This document shows, piece by piece, positions 8,521 to 17,038 of a DNA stretch of 64,000 nucleotides (its first letter is position 1; every line of letters begins with the position of its first letter). The DNA is from Streptomyces sp. TRM68416 (GTDB lineage: Bacteria > Actinomycetota > Actinomycetes > Streptomycetales > Streptomycetaceae). The notes below the pieces were generated by a model. The model saw nothing but the letters and a program-made list of their open reading frames with translations. It was not told the DNA's origin and did no database searches. A program made the translations under genes and the position numbers. The stretch lies in contig NZ_JACVWU010000008.1 of the NCBI RefSeq assembly GCF_014596915.1, positions 62,001-126,000 on the forward strand, in the 5' to 3' direction.

Positions 8521-9564
8521 ATGTCTCGCAGCATCGATCTCGCAGTGATCCCCGGTGACGGCATCGGCCAGGAAGTGGTGGCCGAAGGCCTGAAGGTCCT
8601 CTCCGCCGTCCTTCCGCAGGATGTGAAGCTGGAGACCAAGGAGTACGACTTCGGCGCCCGGCGCTACCACGCCACCGGTGAGACCCTCACCGACGCCGAC
8701 GCGGAGGCCCTGAAGCAGCACGACGCCATCCTGCTGGGCGCGATCGGCGACCCGAGCGTCCCGTCCGGCGTCCTGGAGCGCGGCTTCCTGCTCAAGCTCC
8801 GCTTCCTCTTCGACCACCACGTCAACCTCCGTCCGTCGAAGCTCCTCCCGGGTGTCGCCACCCCGCTGGCCGGCCAGCCCGAGATCGACTTCGTCGTGGT
8901 CCGCGAGGGCACCGAGGGCCCGTACACCGGCAACGGCGGCACCATCCGCAAGGGCACCCCGCACGAGGTCGCCACCGAGGTCTCCGTCAACACGGCCTTC
9001 GGTGTCGAGCGCGTGGTCCGCGACGCCTTCGCCCGCGCCCAGGCGCGCCCGCGCAAGAAGCTCGCGCTGATCCACAAGAACAACGTGCTGACCTTCGCCG
9101 GACACCTGTGGACCAACACCTTCAACAAGGTGGCCGAGGAGTTCCCGGACGTCACCACCGAGTACATGCACGTCGACGCGGCGACCATCTACCTGGTCAC
9201 CCAGCCCGAGCGGTTCGACGTCATCGTCACCGACAACCTCTTCGGCGACATCATCACCGACCTCGCCGCGGCCGTCTCCGGCGGCATCGGCGTCGCCGCC
9301 AGCGGGAACATCAACCCGTCCGGCGAGTTCCCCTCGATGTTCGAGCCGGTCCACGGTTCCGCGCCCGACATCGCCGGCCAGGGCAAGGCCGACCCCACCG
9401 CCACGGTCCTGTCCGTCGCCCTGCTCCTGCGCCACCTCGGCTACGACGCCGAGGCCGACCGCATCGACACGGCGGTCGCCGCCGACCTCACCGAGCGCGT
9501 CGGCAAGCCCGCCCGCTCCACCTCGGAGATCGGCGACGCGCTCGCCGTACGCGTAGCCGGCTGA
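8521..9564 (+). CDS. leuB: 3-isopropylmalate dehydrogenase
   Basis: 347 residues, the short actinobacterial form. It oxidatively decarboxylates 3-isopropylmalate with NAD+ in leucine synthesis. Family motifs include [11 protein letters not shown] at the N-terminus, the substrate-site segment [16 protein letters not shown] and the metal/NAD signature [19 protein letters not shown]. The start ATG at 8521 has GGAG upstream; an in-frame ATG 12 codons earlier lacks support. The leucine gene set is split: leuCD are 45 kb downstream in this window. A terminator follows at 9582-9612. Confidence 0.97.
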   Translation: MSRSIDLAVIPGDGIGQEVVAEGLKVLSAVLPQDVKLETKEYDFGARRYHATGETLTDADAEALKQHDAILLGAIGDPSVPSGVLERGFLLKLRFLFDHHVNLRPSKLLPGVATPLAGQPEIDFVVVREGTEGPYTGNGGTIRKGTPHEVATEVSVNTAFGVERVVRDAFARAQARPRKKLALIHKNNVLTFAGHLWTNTFNKVAEEFPDVTTEYMHVDAATIYLVTQPERFDVIVTDNLFGDIITDLAAAVSGGIGVAASGNINPSGEFPSMFEPVHGSAPDIAGQGKADPTATVLSVALLLRHLGYDAEADRIDTAVAADLTERVGKPARSTSEIGDALAVRVAG

Positions 9565-9581
9565 CCCCGCCGCTGCCCCAC

Positions 9582-9612
9582 AGCCGCCGGGTCCCTTCTG
9601 CGCCCGGCGGCT
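9582..9612 (+). terminator. Intrinsic terminator after leuB
   Basis: AGCCGCCGGG pairs perfectly with CCCGGCGGCT around an 11-base loop, 18 bases after the leuB stop. It separates leuB from ilvE. Confidence 0.8.
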
Positions 9613-9806
9613 TCCCCATGTCCCCCGCCGGGTGCCACCATCATCCTCTGGGCCGCATTCACGCCGTTTTCTTCCACGGCCGCCCGCGCGCGATAATCGA
9701 ACGCGGAGCCGCGGAATGAGGGAATGCTCGGACGTCCTAGCACTGGCCACTGGCAGTACGGGCGTGAGCGCGGCCCGTCACTACAACCGGTGAAGGACAA
9801 CCACTC

Positions 9807-10895
9807 ATGACGACGCCCACGATCGAGCTCAAGCCCTCCGCCAGCCCGCTCGCCGACGCCGAGCGCGCAGCGATCCTGGCCGACCCCGGGTTCGGCCGCC
9901 ACTTCACCGACCACATGGTGACGATCAAGTGGACCGAGGGGCGCGGCTGGCACGACGGCCAGCTCGTCCCGTACGCGCCGATCTCCCTGGACCCGGCCAC
10001 CATGGTCCTGCACTACGCGCAGGAGATCTTCGAGGGGCTGAAGGCCTACCGCCAGCCCGACGGCAGCGTCGCCACCTTCCGCCCGGACAAGAACGCCCTG
10101 CGCTTCCAGGCCTCCGCCCGGCGGCTCGGCATGCCGGAGCTGCCGGTGGAGACGTTCATCGAGGCGTGCGACGCGCTGGTCAAGCAGGATGCGGCGTGGG
10201 TCCCGGCGCACGGCGGCGAGGAGTCCCTCTACCTGCGCCCGTTCATGATCGCCACCGAGGTCGGTCTGGGCGTCAAGCCGGCCAACGAGTACCTCTTCCT
10301 GGTCATCGCCTCCCCGGCCGGGGCCTACTTCCCCGGTGGCGTGAAGCCGGTCTCCATCTGGGTCTCCGAGGACCACGTCCGTGCGGTGCCGGGCGGCATG
10401 GGCGACGCCAAGACCGGGGGCAACTACGCCGCGTCCCTGCTTGCGCAGGCCGAGGCCGCGGCGGAGGGGTGCGCGCAGGTCTGCTACCTCGACGCGGTCG
10501 AGCGCAAGTGGGTCGAGGAGCTGGGCGGCATGAACCTGTACTTCGTGTACGAGGACCGGATCGTCACGCCGTCGCTCACCGGGTCCATCCTGGAGGGCGT
10601 CACGCGTGACTCGCTGCTCCAGGTCGCCCGCGATCTGGGGTATGCCGCGGAGGAGGGGCGCGTCTCCGTCGATCAGTGGCAGCGCGATGCCGAGAGCGGG
10701 GCGCTGAAGGAGGTCTTCGCGTGCGGTACCGCGGCGGTGATCACTCCCGTCGGCACGGTGAAGCGTACGGGGGCGCAGTGGCAGCAGTCGGGCGGCGAGC
10801 CCGGCGAGGTCACGCTGAAGCTGCGCCGGGCGCTGCTTGACATCCAGCGTGGTACGGCTGAGGACCAGCACGGCTGGATGCACCGGCTGGGCTGA
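9807..10895 (+). CDS. ilvE: Branched-chain amino-acid aminotransferase
   Basis: 362 residues, fold-type IV PLP enzyme that makes Leu, Ile and Val from their keto acids with glutamate. The PLP lysine lies in [13 protein letters not shown], followed by the fold-IV signature [11 protein letters not shown] and [18 protein letters not shown] precedes the ATG. The 194-base gap after the leuB terminator should hold its own promoter; a 33-codon open frame there (9618-9719) has no Ile/Leu/Val run and I see no attenuator. The 3' side runs straight into a repeat array. Confidence 0.97.
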   Translation: MTTPTIELKPSASPLADAERAAILADPGFGRHFTDHMVTIKWTEGRGWHDGQLVPYAPISLDPATMVLHYAQEIFEGLKAYRQPDGSVATFRPDKNALRFQASARRLGMPELPVETFIEACDALVKQDAAWVPAHGGEESLYLRPFMIATEVGLGVKPANEYLFLVIASPAGAYFPGGVKPVSIWVSEDHVRAVPGGMGDAKTGGNYAASLLAQAEAAAEGCAQVCYLDAVERKWVEELGGMNLYFVYEDRIVTPSLTGSILEGVTRDSLLQVARDLGYAAEEGRVSVDQWQRDAESGALKEVFACGTAAVITPVGTVKRTGAQWQQSGGEPGEVTLKLRRALLDIQRGTAEDQHGWMHRLG

Positions 10896-10912
10896 CAGCC
10901 ACCCTGGGTGGG

Positions 10913-11126
10913 GGCGGGCCTCCTGGGGGCTCCGCCCCCGGGCCCCCGGCCTGTGCCCACCCACCACCCGACTCGGTGGGGAGAGAGGCGGGCGTCCTCG
11001 GGGGCTCCGCCCCCGGGCCCCGGGCCCGTGCCCGACTCGGTGGGGAGATGAGGTGGGCGTCCTTGGGGGCTCCGCCCCCAGGCCCCCGGCCTATGCCCAC
11101 CCACCACCCGACTCGGTCGGGAGAAG
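10913..11126. repeat. Three copies of a GC-rich palindrome-bearing repeat between ilvE and the permease gene
   Basis: Three direct copies (about 10913-10985, 10989-11047 and 11053-11126) each contain a GGGGGCTCCGCCCCC hairpin followed by a run ending in CCCGACTCGGTGGGGAGA or a close variant. The middle copy lacks about 14 bases of the ACCCACCACCC part. The last copy encodes the final residues (PTESGGGWA) of the convergent permease, so the repeat has entered its coding end. The hairpins probably terminate transcription from both sides. Confidence 0.85.
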
Positions 11127-12542
11127 GGGCGGCGCAGGTGTCTCGGGCTCCGGTCGCTGTCTGTCGGAGCCCGGTGTCGACAGCAGGTACGTCACCCCGC
11201 CCACCAGCCCCGACAGCAGGAAGCTGCAGTCCACCCCGCCGGTCAGGGACAGGAGCGGGCCCTCGTAGGAGGGCAGCGCCACCGCGAGGACGCCGATCGT
11301 CGCGCCGAGGGCCCAGGAGGCCGTCGCGGGGATGTTCCAGCCGCCCCGGTACCAGTAGATCCCGCCCCGGGCGCGGCGGTTGAAGACCTGGAGGGCCTCC
11401 GCGTCGTAGACCCCACGGCAGCGGGCGAAGCCGATCAGGGTGATGACCGCCCACGGGGTGCCGATCGCCGTCAGCAGCAGCACGAACGACGTCATCGCGT
11501 CCTGTGCCGTCGAGGCGTAGTGGCCGGCGAAGACGCAGGCCGTGGCGAGGACTGCGACCGCGCAGGTGGCCTTGGCGCGGGAGAGGCGCGGCAGGATGGC
11601 GTCCAGGTCGAGGCCCATGGAGTAGAGCATCAGGCCGGCGTTGCCCACCGAGCCGGCCGAGGCGGCGAGCAGCAGCGGCAGCAGGTACCAGGCCGGCGCG
11701 GCCTCGGTGAGCGGCCCGGCGTAGTCCAGGGCGGCTCGGGCGGCGTACGAGGTGAAGGTGCCGAAGAGCTGCGGCACGAGCAGGCCGAGCAGCAGCCCGA
11801 GCCAGGTCGCGCGCAGCACCGTGCGGGAGGAGTGGCGGGCGGGGGAGATGTACCGGGTGTAGTCGCCGAGCAGGGTGATGAAGGCGATCGGCCCGGAAAG
11901 GCCCGCGGCCACCGCCGCCAGCAGCCACGTCGGCCAGAACCCGCCCAGCAGATAGCCGCCCGCGTCCGGCAGTGCGGACGTGGTGAAGTCGGGGGCGTAG
12001 GCGATCACGCCGAGGAGCAGCAGGGCCGTCATGCCGATGGCCAGCACCCGTGACATCGCCAGCAGCACCCGGTAGCCGTAGACCGCGGCCGTGACCGTCG
12101 CCGCGGCGAGCACCCCGTAGACCACGGCGTACGACAGGTCGCTCGCCGGTATGCCGAACATGCGGCCGAGTACGCCGACCGTCACATCGCCGCCGATCCA
12201 CACGGTCAGCGCGGTGTAGCCGAGGGCCAGCAGCAGGCCGACCACCGAGCCGACCAGTCGGCCGCGCACCCCGAACTGGGCGCCGGAGGACGTGGACAGG
12301 TTGGTCGCGGTGCGCAGCGAGATCAGCGCGAGCGGGGCGGTGAGGGCCGTGCCCACCACCGTGCCGATCACGATCGACGACACCGACGACCACCAGTCGA
12401 GGCCGAAGGCCGGGGGCAGCCAGCCGAAGACGATCACGCCCAGGCAGAGGTTCGAGCCCAGCAGGATCGAGACGAGGTCGCGGGGCCCGCTGGTGCGTTC
12501 CTCGTCGGGGATGGTGTCGACTCCGCGCCGTTCCATCGGCAT
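11091..12542 (-). CDS. NCS1-family nucleobase/hydantoin-type permease
   Basis: 483 residues with about 12 membrane segments. The NCS1 pattern is visible: GSNLCLGVIVFGWLPPAFG in segment 1, TRYISPA after segment 6, and GFARCRGVYDAEALQVFN near the end. The family imports cytosine, purines, allantoin, hydantoins or thiamine with Na+ or H+. ATG at 12542 is chosen because AAGGGAGA stands seven bases upstream; a longer frame to 12590 crosses an operator candidate. It diverges from the urease-like operon and shares its control region, so it probably imports that pathway's substrate. Its last nine residues come from the repeat at 11053-11126. Confidence 0.88.
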   Translation of the reverse strand: MPMERRGVDTIPDEERTSGPRDLVSILLGSNLCLGVIVFGWLPPAFGLDWWSSVSSIVIGTVVGTALTAPLALISLRTATNLSTSSGAQFGVRGRLVGSVVGLLLALGYTALTVWIGGDVTVGVLGRMFGIPASDLSYAVVYGVLAAATVTAAVYGYRVLLAMSRVLAIGMTALLLLGVIAYAPDFTTSALPDAGGYLLGGFWPTWLLAAVAAGLSGPIAFITLLGDYTRYISPARHSSRTVLRATWLGLLLGLLVPQLFGTFTSYAARAALDYAGPLTEAAPAWYLLPLLLAASAGSVGNAGLMLYSMGLDLDAILPRLSRAKATCAVAVLATACVFAGHYASTAQDAMTSFVLLLTAIGTPWAVITLIGFARCRGVYDAEALQVFNRRARGGIYWYRGGWNIPATASWALGATIGVLAVALPSYEGPLLSLTGGVDCSFLLSGLVGGVTYLLSTPGSDRQRPEPETPAPPLLPTESGGGWA

Positions 12543-12574
12543 GGCAGGTCTCCCTTGATCGGCCGCCTTGAGAG

Positions 12575-12659
12575 TTAGAGCGACGTTCAATGTGACGTTG
12601 TCCGCGCTGGCGCGTCAATGTTTCCGTCGAACGAATCTGTGTTTAGAGTGATGCTCTAA
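12575..12659. promoter_or_regulatory. Two related palindromes in the permease / urease-like divergent promoter
   Basis: Site 1 (12575-12590) reads TTAGAGCGACGTTCAA; site 2 (12643-12659) is TTAGAG-TGATG-CTCTAA, a perfect 6-bp inverted repeat. The shared half-site TTAGAG and AT-rich core suggest one regulator. The best candidate is the TetR protein encoded at the far end of the same operon (16297-16944). One site is near each divergent start, fitting joint control. Confidence 0.6.
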
Positions 12660-12688
12660 CTTGTGGAAGGCAAGGAGGTGCCCGCGTC

Positions 12689-13426
12689 ATGAGACTGACC
12701 CCCACGGAACGTGACCGGCTGCTGCTCTTCGGGGCCGCCGAGCTGGCCAGGGCGCGCAGGGCCCGGGGTCTCAGGCTGAACGTCCCCGAGGCGACCGCGC
12801 TCATCGCGGACACCGTGTGCGAGGCGGCCCGGGACGGACTGCGGCTCGCCGAGGCGATCGAGCGGGCCCGCGCCGTCCTCGGCCCCGACGACGTCCTGCC
12901 GGGCGTCGCCGACATCGTCACCGAGGTGCATGTCGAGGCCGTCTTCGACGACGGCTCACGGCTCGCCGTGGTGAGCGACCCGATCGGCGGCTCCCTCGGC
13001 CCCGACGCCCCCGAAGCCCTCGACGCCCCCGGTGCCCTCGGCCCCGACGCCCCCGGTGCCCTGCTCCCCGGCCCCGAGCACGCCGAACCCGAGGCGGCGC
13101 TGCGGCTCACGGTCACCAACACCGCCGCCGTGCCGGTCTCGGTCACCTCCCACTTCCACTTCTTCGAGGCCAACCCGCGCCTGGACTTCGTACGGTCCAA
13201 GGCCTACGGCATGCGCCTCGCCGTACCCGCCGGGTCCTCCGTCCGCTTCGGGCCGGGGGAGTCCCTGCAGGTCGGCCTCGTGCCGATCGGCGGCGCCCGC
13301 GTCGCCATCGGCTTCGCCGGACTCGTCGACGGGCCGCTGGACGCGCCCGGAGCCCGCGAGGAGGCTCTGCGCCGCGCCGCCGCCTGCGGCTACCTGGGAA
13401 CCAAGGACGAGGAGGGCACGCGATGA
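12689..13426 (+). CDS. Urease-like gamma/beta fusion subunit
   Basis: 245 residues. Residues 1-100 match urease gamma (LTPTERDRLLLFGAAELARA, ALIADTVCEAARDG); residues about 138-225 match urease beta (SVTSHFHFFEANPRLDFVRSKA, GMRLAVPAGSSVRFGPGE). The junction is a Pro/Ala/Gly linker with imperfect repeats (DAPEALDAPGALGPDAPGAL), and the first 20 or so residues of canonical beta are missing. AAGGAGG is nine bases before the ATG. The stop overlaps the alpha-subunit start (ATGA), so the two are translationally coupled. Fused gamma/beta subunits are known in Streptomyces and Helicobacter. Confidence 0.92.
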   Translation: MRLTPTERDRLLLFGAAELARARRARGLRLNVPEATALIADTVCEAARDGLRLAEAIERARAVLGPDDVLPGVADIVTEVHVEAVFDDGSRLAVVSDPIGGSLGPDAPEALDAPGALGPDAPGALLPGPEHAEPEAALRLTVTNTAAVPVSVTSHFHFFEANPRLDFVRSKAYGMRLAVPAGSSVRFGPGESLQVGLVPIGGARVAIGFAGLVDGPLDAPGAREEALRRAAACGYLGTKDEEGTR

Positions 13427-15135
13427 GCCGCCCCGGAGGCCACCCGGCCGAGGCCCGCCGCCTCACCCCCTACGAGTACGCGGCCACCCACGGCCCCCGC
13501 GCCGGCGACCGTGTCCGCCTCGGCGACTCGGGGCTGACGATCCAGGTCGAGTCCGACGCGCAGCGCTACGGCGACGAATTCCTCGCCGGTTTCGGGAAGA
13601 CCGCCCGCGACGGACTGCACCTCAAGGCCGCCGCCGTCCGCGACACCTGTGACGTCGTCATCAGCAACGTCGTCGTGATCGACGCGGCACTGGGCATCCG
13701 CAAGGTCTCCATCGGCATCCGCGAGGGGCGCATCTGCGCGATCGGACGGGCCGGAAACCCCGACACGCTCGACGGCGTCGACGTCGTCGTCGGCACGGGC
13801 ACCTCGATCGTCTCCGGCGAAGGGCTCATCGCCACCGCCGGTGCCGTGGACACCCACGTCCACCTGTTGTCGCCGCGGATCATGGAGGCCTCGCTGGCGT
13901 CCGGCGTCACCACGATCATCGGGCAGGAGTTCGGGCCGGTGTGGGGCGTCGGGGTCAACTCCCCCTGGGCGCTGAAGCACGCCTTCAACGCCTTCGACGC
14001 CTGGCCGGTCAACATCGGCTTCCTCGGCCGGGGTTCGTCCTCCGGCCCGGCCCCGCTGGTCGAGGCCCTCGCCGAGGGCGGCGCCTGCGGGTTCAAGGTG
14101 CACGAGGACATGGGCGCCCACACCCGCGCCCTGGACACCGCCCTCCGGGTCGCCGAGGAGCACGACGTCCAAGTCGCCCTGCACAGCGACGGGTTGAACG
14201 AGTGCCTGTCGGTGGAGGACACCCTGCGGGTGCTGGAGGGCCGCACCATCCACGCCTTCCACATCGAGGGCTGCGGCGGCGGACACGTGCCCAACGTCCT
14301 GAAGATGGCCGGAGTCCCGAACGTCATCGGCTCCTCCACCAACCCCACCCTCCCCTTCGGCCGGGACGCGGTCGCCGAGCACTACGGCATGATCGTCTCC
14401 GTCCACGACCTGAAGACCGACCTGCCCGGCGACGCCGCCATGGCCCGCGACCGCATCCGCGCCGGGACCATGGGCGCCGAGGACGTGCTGCACGACCTGG
14501 GCGCGATCGGCATCACCTCCTCCGACGCGCAGGGCATGGGGCGCGCGGGGGAGACGGTCCGGCGTACGTTCGCCATGGCCGGGAAGATGAAGGCCGAACT
14601 CGGCGACCCCGGCGTCGGCCACGACAACGAGCGCGTCCTGCGCTACATGGCCAAGCTGACCATCAACCCGGCCATCGCCCACGGCCTCTCCCACGAGGTC
14701 GGCTCCATCGAGGTCGGCAAGCTCGCCGACATCGTGCTGTGGCGCCCTGAGTACTTCGGCGCCAAACCGCAGCTCGTGCTGAAGTCCGGCTTCCCGGCCT
14801 ACGGCGTGGTCGGCGACCCCAACGCGGCCACCGACACCTGCGAACCCCTCGTCCTCGGCCCGCAGTTCGGCGCCCACGGTGCCACCCCCGCCGACATCTC
14901 CGTCGCGTTCGTCGCGCAGGCCGCCCTGGACCAGGGCGGCGACACCATGCCGACCCGCCGCCGCAGGGTCGCCGTGCGCGGCACCCGCGGCATCGGACCG
15001 GCCGACCTGCGCCTCAACTCCCGTACCGGAGCCGTCGACGTCGACCAGCGCACCGGCCTGGTCACCCTCGACGGCGAACCGCTGCGCTCCGAACCGGCCG
15101 ACGCCGTCTCCCTCAACCGCCTCTACTTCCTCTAG
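13423..15135 (+). CDS. Urease alpha-like amidohydrolase, divergent flap
   Basis: 570 residues, full urease alpha length. Nickel ligands are all present: His145 and His147 (DTHVHLLSP), the lysine to be carbamylated Lys225 (GFKVHEDM), His254 (VALHSD), His280 (AFHIEGCGGGH) and Asp368 (TSSDAQGMGR). The catalytic flap His is kept (His328) but the preceding cysteine, nearly universal in ureases, is Val327, and the next His is Asp329. Trp after HED is Met, and the segment after GVTT is four residues shorter than in Klebsiella UreC. No ureD, E, F or G gene is in the window. It may hydrolyse urea or a related ureido/guanidino compound. Canonical activity is uncertain. Confidence 0.9.
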   Translation: MSRPGGHPAEARRLTPYEYAATHGPRAGDRVRLGDSGLTIQVESDAQRYGDEFLAGFGKTARDGLHLKAAAVRDTCDVVISNVVVIDAALGIRKVSIGIREGRICAIGRAGNPDTLDGVDVVVGTGTSIVSGEGLIATAGAVDTHVHLLSPRIMEASLASGVTTIIGQEFGPVWGVGVNSPWALKHAFNAFDAWPVNIGFLGRGSSSGPAPLVEALAEGGACGFKVHEDMGAHTRALDTALRVAEEHDVQVALHSDGLNECLSVEDTLRVLEGRTIHAFHIEGCGGGHVPNVLKMAGVPNVIGSSTNPTLPFGRDAVAEHYGMIVSVHDLKTDLPGDAAMARDRIRAGTMGAEDVLHDLGAIGITSSDAQGMGRAGETVRRTFAMAGKMKAELGDPGVGHDNERVLRYMAKLTINPAIAHGLSHEVGSIEVGKLADIVLWRPEYFGAKPQLVLKSGFPAYGVVGDPNAATDTCEPLVLGPQFGAHGATPADISVAFVAQAALDQGGDTMPTRRRRVAVRGTRGIGPADLRLNSRTGAVDVDQRTGLVTLDGEPLRSEPADAVSLNRLYFL

Positions 15136-15143
15136 GACAGCCG

Positions 15144-16178
15144 ATGACCTTCCGAATGCCCCCCGAGTGGGCCCCGCACGAGCGCACCTGGATGGCCTGG
15201 CCGGGACCCAACGCCACCTTCACCGACGACCGGGAGCTGGCCGAGGCCCGCGCGGCCTGGGCCGCCGTGGCCCGCGCCGTCCGCCGGTTCGAGCCGGTGA
15301 CGATGGTGCACGGCCCGGGACAGGGCGAGGGAGCGCGCGAACTGCTCGGCCCCGACATCGAGTTGGCGGAACGCGAGCTGGACGACGCGTGGATGCGGGA
15401 CATCGGCCCGACGTTCGTCACCGACGGCAGCGAACTGGCCGCCGTGGACTGGACGTTCAACGGCTGGGGCGCCCAGGACTGGGCCCGCTGGGAGCACGAC
15501 GCCAAGATCGCCCGCCATGTCGCGGACCTGGCCGGGGTGCCGGTGCTGTCCTCGCCGCTGGTCAACGAAGGAGGCGCCATCCATGTCGACGGCGAGGGCA
15601 CGGTCCTGCTGACCGACACCGTGCAGCTCGGCTCCGGACGCAACCCCGGCTGGACCCGCGAGCAGGTCGAGGCCGAGATCCACGCCAGGCTCGGCACCAC
15701 CAAGGCGATCTGGCTCCCGCACGGCCTGACCGGCGACTACGGCACCTACGGCACCCAGGGCCACGTCGACATCGTCGCTGCCTTCGCCCGCCCCGGCACC
15801 GTTCTCGTCCACAGCCAGCGCGACCCCGCCCACCCGGACCACGCCCGCTCCCGGTTGTACGTCGACATCCTGAGCGCGGCGACCGACGCCAAGGGCCGCC
15901 GCCTGGAGGTCGTCGAGGTCCCCGCGCCCACCGTCCTGAAGGACGAGGACGGCGACTGGGTGGACTACTCCTACATCAACCACTACCTCTGCAACGGCGG
16001 AGTCGTCCTGTGCGGCTTCGACGACCCGCGCGACGAGATCGCGGCCGGGATCTTCCGCAGGCTGTTCCCCGAGCGGACGGTCACACTGGTGGACGCCCGT
16101 ACCATTTTCGCGGGCGGTGGAGGCATCCACTGCATCACCCAGCAGCAGCCGAAGATCCAGACCCGGCAGCAGTCGTAG
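15144..16178 (+). CDS. Agmatine deiminase / PAD-family guanidino hydrolase
   Basis: 344 residues of the Porphyromonas-type peptidyl-arginine/agmatine deiminase fold. Catalytic residues are present: Cys330 (GGGGIHCITQQQ), His207 and Asp209 (QGHVD), and Asp86 (MRDIGPTFV). The usual GDDTNGH before the active His is here GDYGTYGTQGH, four residues longer, so the pocket may differ from true agmatine deiminase. Family chemistry converts a guanidino group to a ureido group and ammonia. It starts eight bases after the urease-like alpha stop and is surely in the same operon. The last nine residues and the stop lie in a tandem repeat. Confidence 0.88.
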   Translation: MTFRMPPEWAPHERTWMAWPGPNATFTDDRELAEARAAWAAVARAVRRFEPVTMVHGPGQGEGARELLGPDIELAERELDDAWMRDIGPTFVTDGSELAAVDWTFNGWGAQDWARWEHDAKIARHVADLAGVPVLSSPLVNEGGAIHVDGEGTVLLTDTVQLGSGRNPGWTREQVEAEIHARLGTTKAIWLPHGLTGDYGTYGTQGHVDIVAAFARPGTVLVHSQRDPAHPDHARSRLYVDILSAATDAKGRRLEVVEVPAPTVLKDEDGDWVDYSYINHYLCNGGVVLCGFDDPRDEIAAGIFRRLFPERTVTLVDARTIFAGGGGIHCITQQQPKIQTRQQS

Positions 16179-16285
16179 ACCCAGACCCGGCAGCAGTCGT
16201 AGACCCAGACCCGGCAGCAGTCGTAGACCCAGACCCAGACCCAGCAGCAGCCGTAGACCCAGACCCAGCAGCAGCCCAAGACCTA
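16158..16285 (+). repeat. 24-bp minisatellite spanning the deiminase stop codon
   Basis: Three perfect 24-bp copies (unit CAGACCCGGCAGCAGTCGTA plus GACC) at 16158-16181, 16182-16205 and 16206-16229 are followed by two or three degenerate copies to about 16285. Each unit carries a TAG in the deiminase frame, so only the first copy is translated there. In the frame of the TetR gene the same unit reads RRPRPGSS without stops. Confidence 0.9.
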
Positions 16286-16296
16286 GGAGCCGAAGG

Positions 16297-16944
16297 ATGG
16301 CCGGTGCGGCACGAGCGCGGAAGAACGCGCCGCCGCGCGAGGACGTACTCGCCGCCGCCATGGAGATGATCGCCGAGCGCGGTCTGGAGAAGCTCACCAT
16401 GGCGGCGCTCGGCCGTGCGGTCGGGATGAGCAGCGGCCATCTCCTCTACTACTTCCACTCCAAGGACGAACTGCTGCTGCAGACCCTGGAATGGAGCGAG
16501 GGCCGCCTCGGCGCCGAACGCGGACGGCTGCTGACCCGCACCGCTCCCGCCCGGGAACGGCTGGACGCCTACGTCGACCTGTACGTCCCCGACGGCCACC
16601 GCGACCCGCACTGGACGCTGTGGCTGGAGGTCTGGAACCGCTCGCAGAACGCCGACGACGGCGCGCGCGACCGGCAGGCCGCGATCGAGGGCGCCTGGCA
16701 CCGCGACCTGGTGGCCCTGCTGGCGGAGGGGGTGTCGAGGGGGGAGTTCCGGACCGTCGACCCGGACCGCTTCGCCGCCCGCCTGCGGGCCCTCCTCGAC
16801 GGCTTCTCCATCCACGTCGCGATCGGGCTGCGCGGGACGGACCGGGCGCAGGTCCTCGGCCACGTGGGCGAGTTCCTCGCGGACAGCCTCCTCGCCGCGC
16901 CCGGAACGACCGACCCGCGCCCGGAACTACCGACCGCATTCTGA
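16297..16944 (+). CDS. TetR-family regulator of the urease-like operon
   Basis: 215 residues. The N-terminal HTH (AAMEMIAERGLEKLTMAALGR then AVGMSSGHLLYYFHSKDELL) is typical TetR; the C-terminal domain with WTLWLEVWNRSQ resembles BetI-like members. ATG at 16297 has GGAG seven to ten bases upstream. An in-frame ATG at 16117 would add 60 residues of RRPRPGSS repeats and is less likely. As last gene of the operon, and given the TTAGAG palindromes at its head, it probably represses the whole locus and the divergent permease until a ligand binds. Confidence 0.88.
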   Translation: MAGAARARKNAPPREDVLAAAMEMIAERGLEKLTMAALGRAVGMSSGHLLYYFHSKDELLLQTLEWSEGRLGAERGRLLTRTAPARERLDAYVDLYVPDGHRDPHWTLWLEVWNRSQNADDGARDRQAAIEGAWHRDLVALLAEGVSRGEFRTVDPDRFAARLRALLDGFSIHVAIGLRGTDRAQVLGHVGEFLADSLLAAPGTTDPRPELPTAF

Positions 16945-16987
16945 GACAACGGTGAGTGAGGGGCGGGGGTTGTGCCAGACTGCCCCC

Positions 16988-17038
16988 GTGCTCTCGTTCG
17001 CCATGATTATTGGCAGCAGGCGCGCCGGTCCGCAGTGA
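16988..17038 (+). CDS. Putative leader peptide with tandem rare Ile codons
   Basis: GTG at 16988 encodes MLSFAMIIGSRRAGPQ; an inner ATG at 17003 would give MIIGSRRAGPQ. The two Ile codons are both ATT, very rare in this GC-rich genome, and sit just before a hairpin and terminator upstream of cimA, the entry enzyme to isoleucine. Neither start has a clear ribosome site, so translation may be leaderless. Expression is inferred from the codon choice and architecture. Confidence 0.6.
   Translation: MLSFAMIIGSRRAGPQ

Noticed and set aside
9618..9719. 33-codon open frame between leuB and ilvE as a possible attenuation leader
   Set aside because: It has no run of Ile, Leu or Val codons, no ribosome site and no following terminator.
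16117..16296. Upstream in-frame ATG giving the TetR protein a 60-residue repeat extension
   Set aside because: The added residues are minisatellite translation, and the start at 16297 has a good ribosome site and the family N-terminus.
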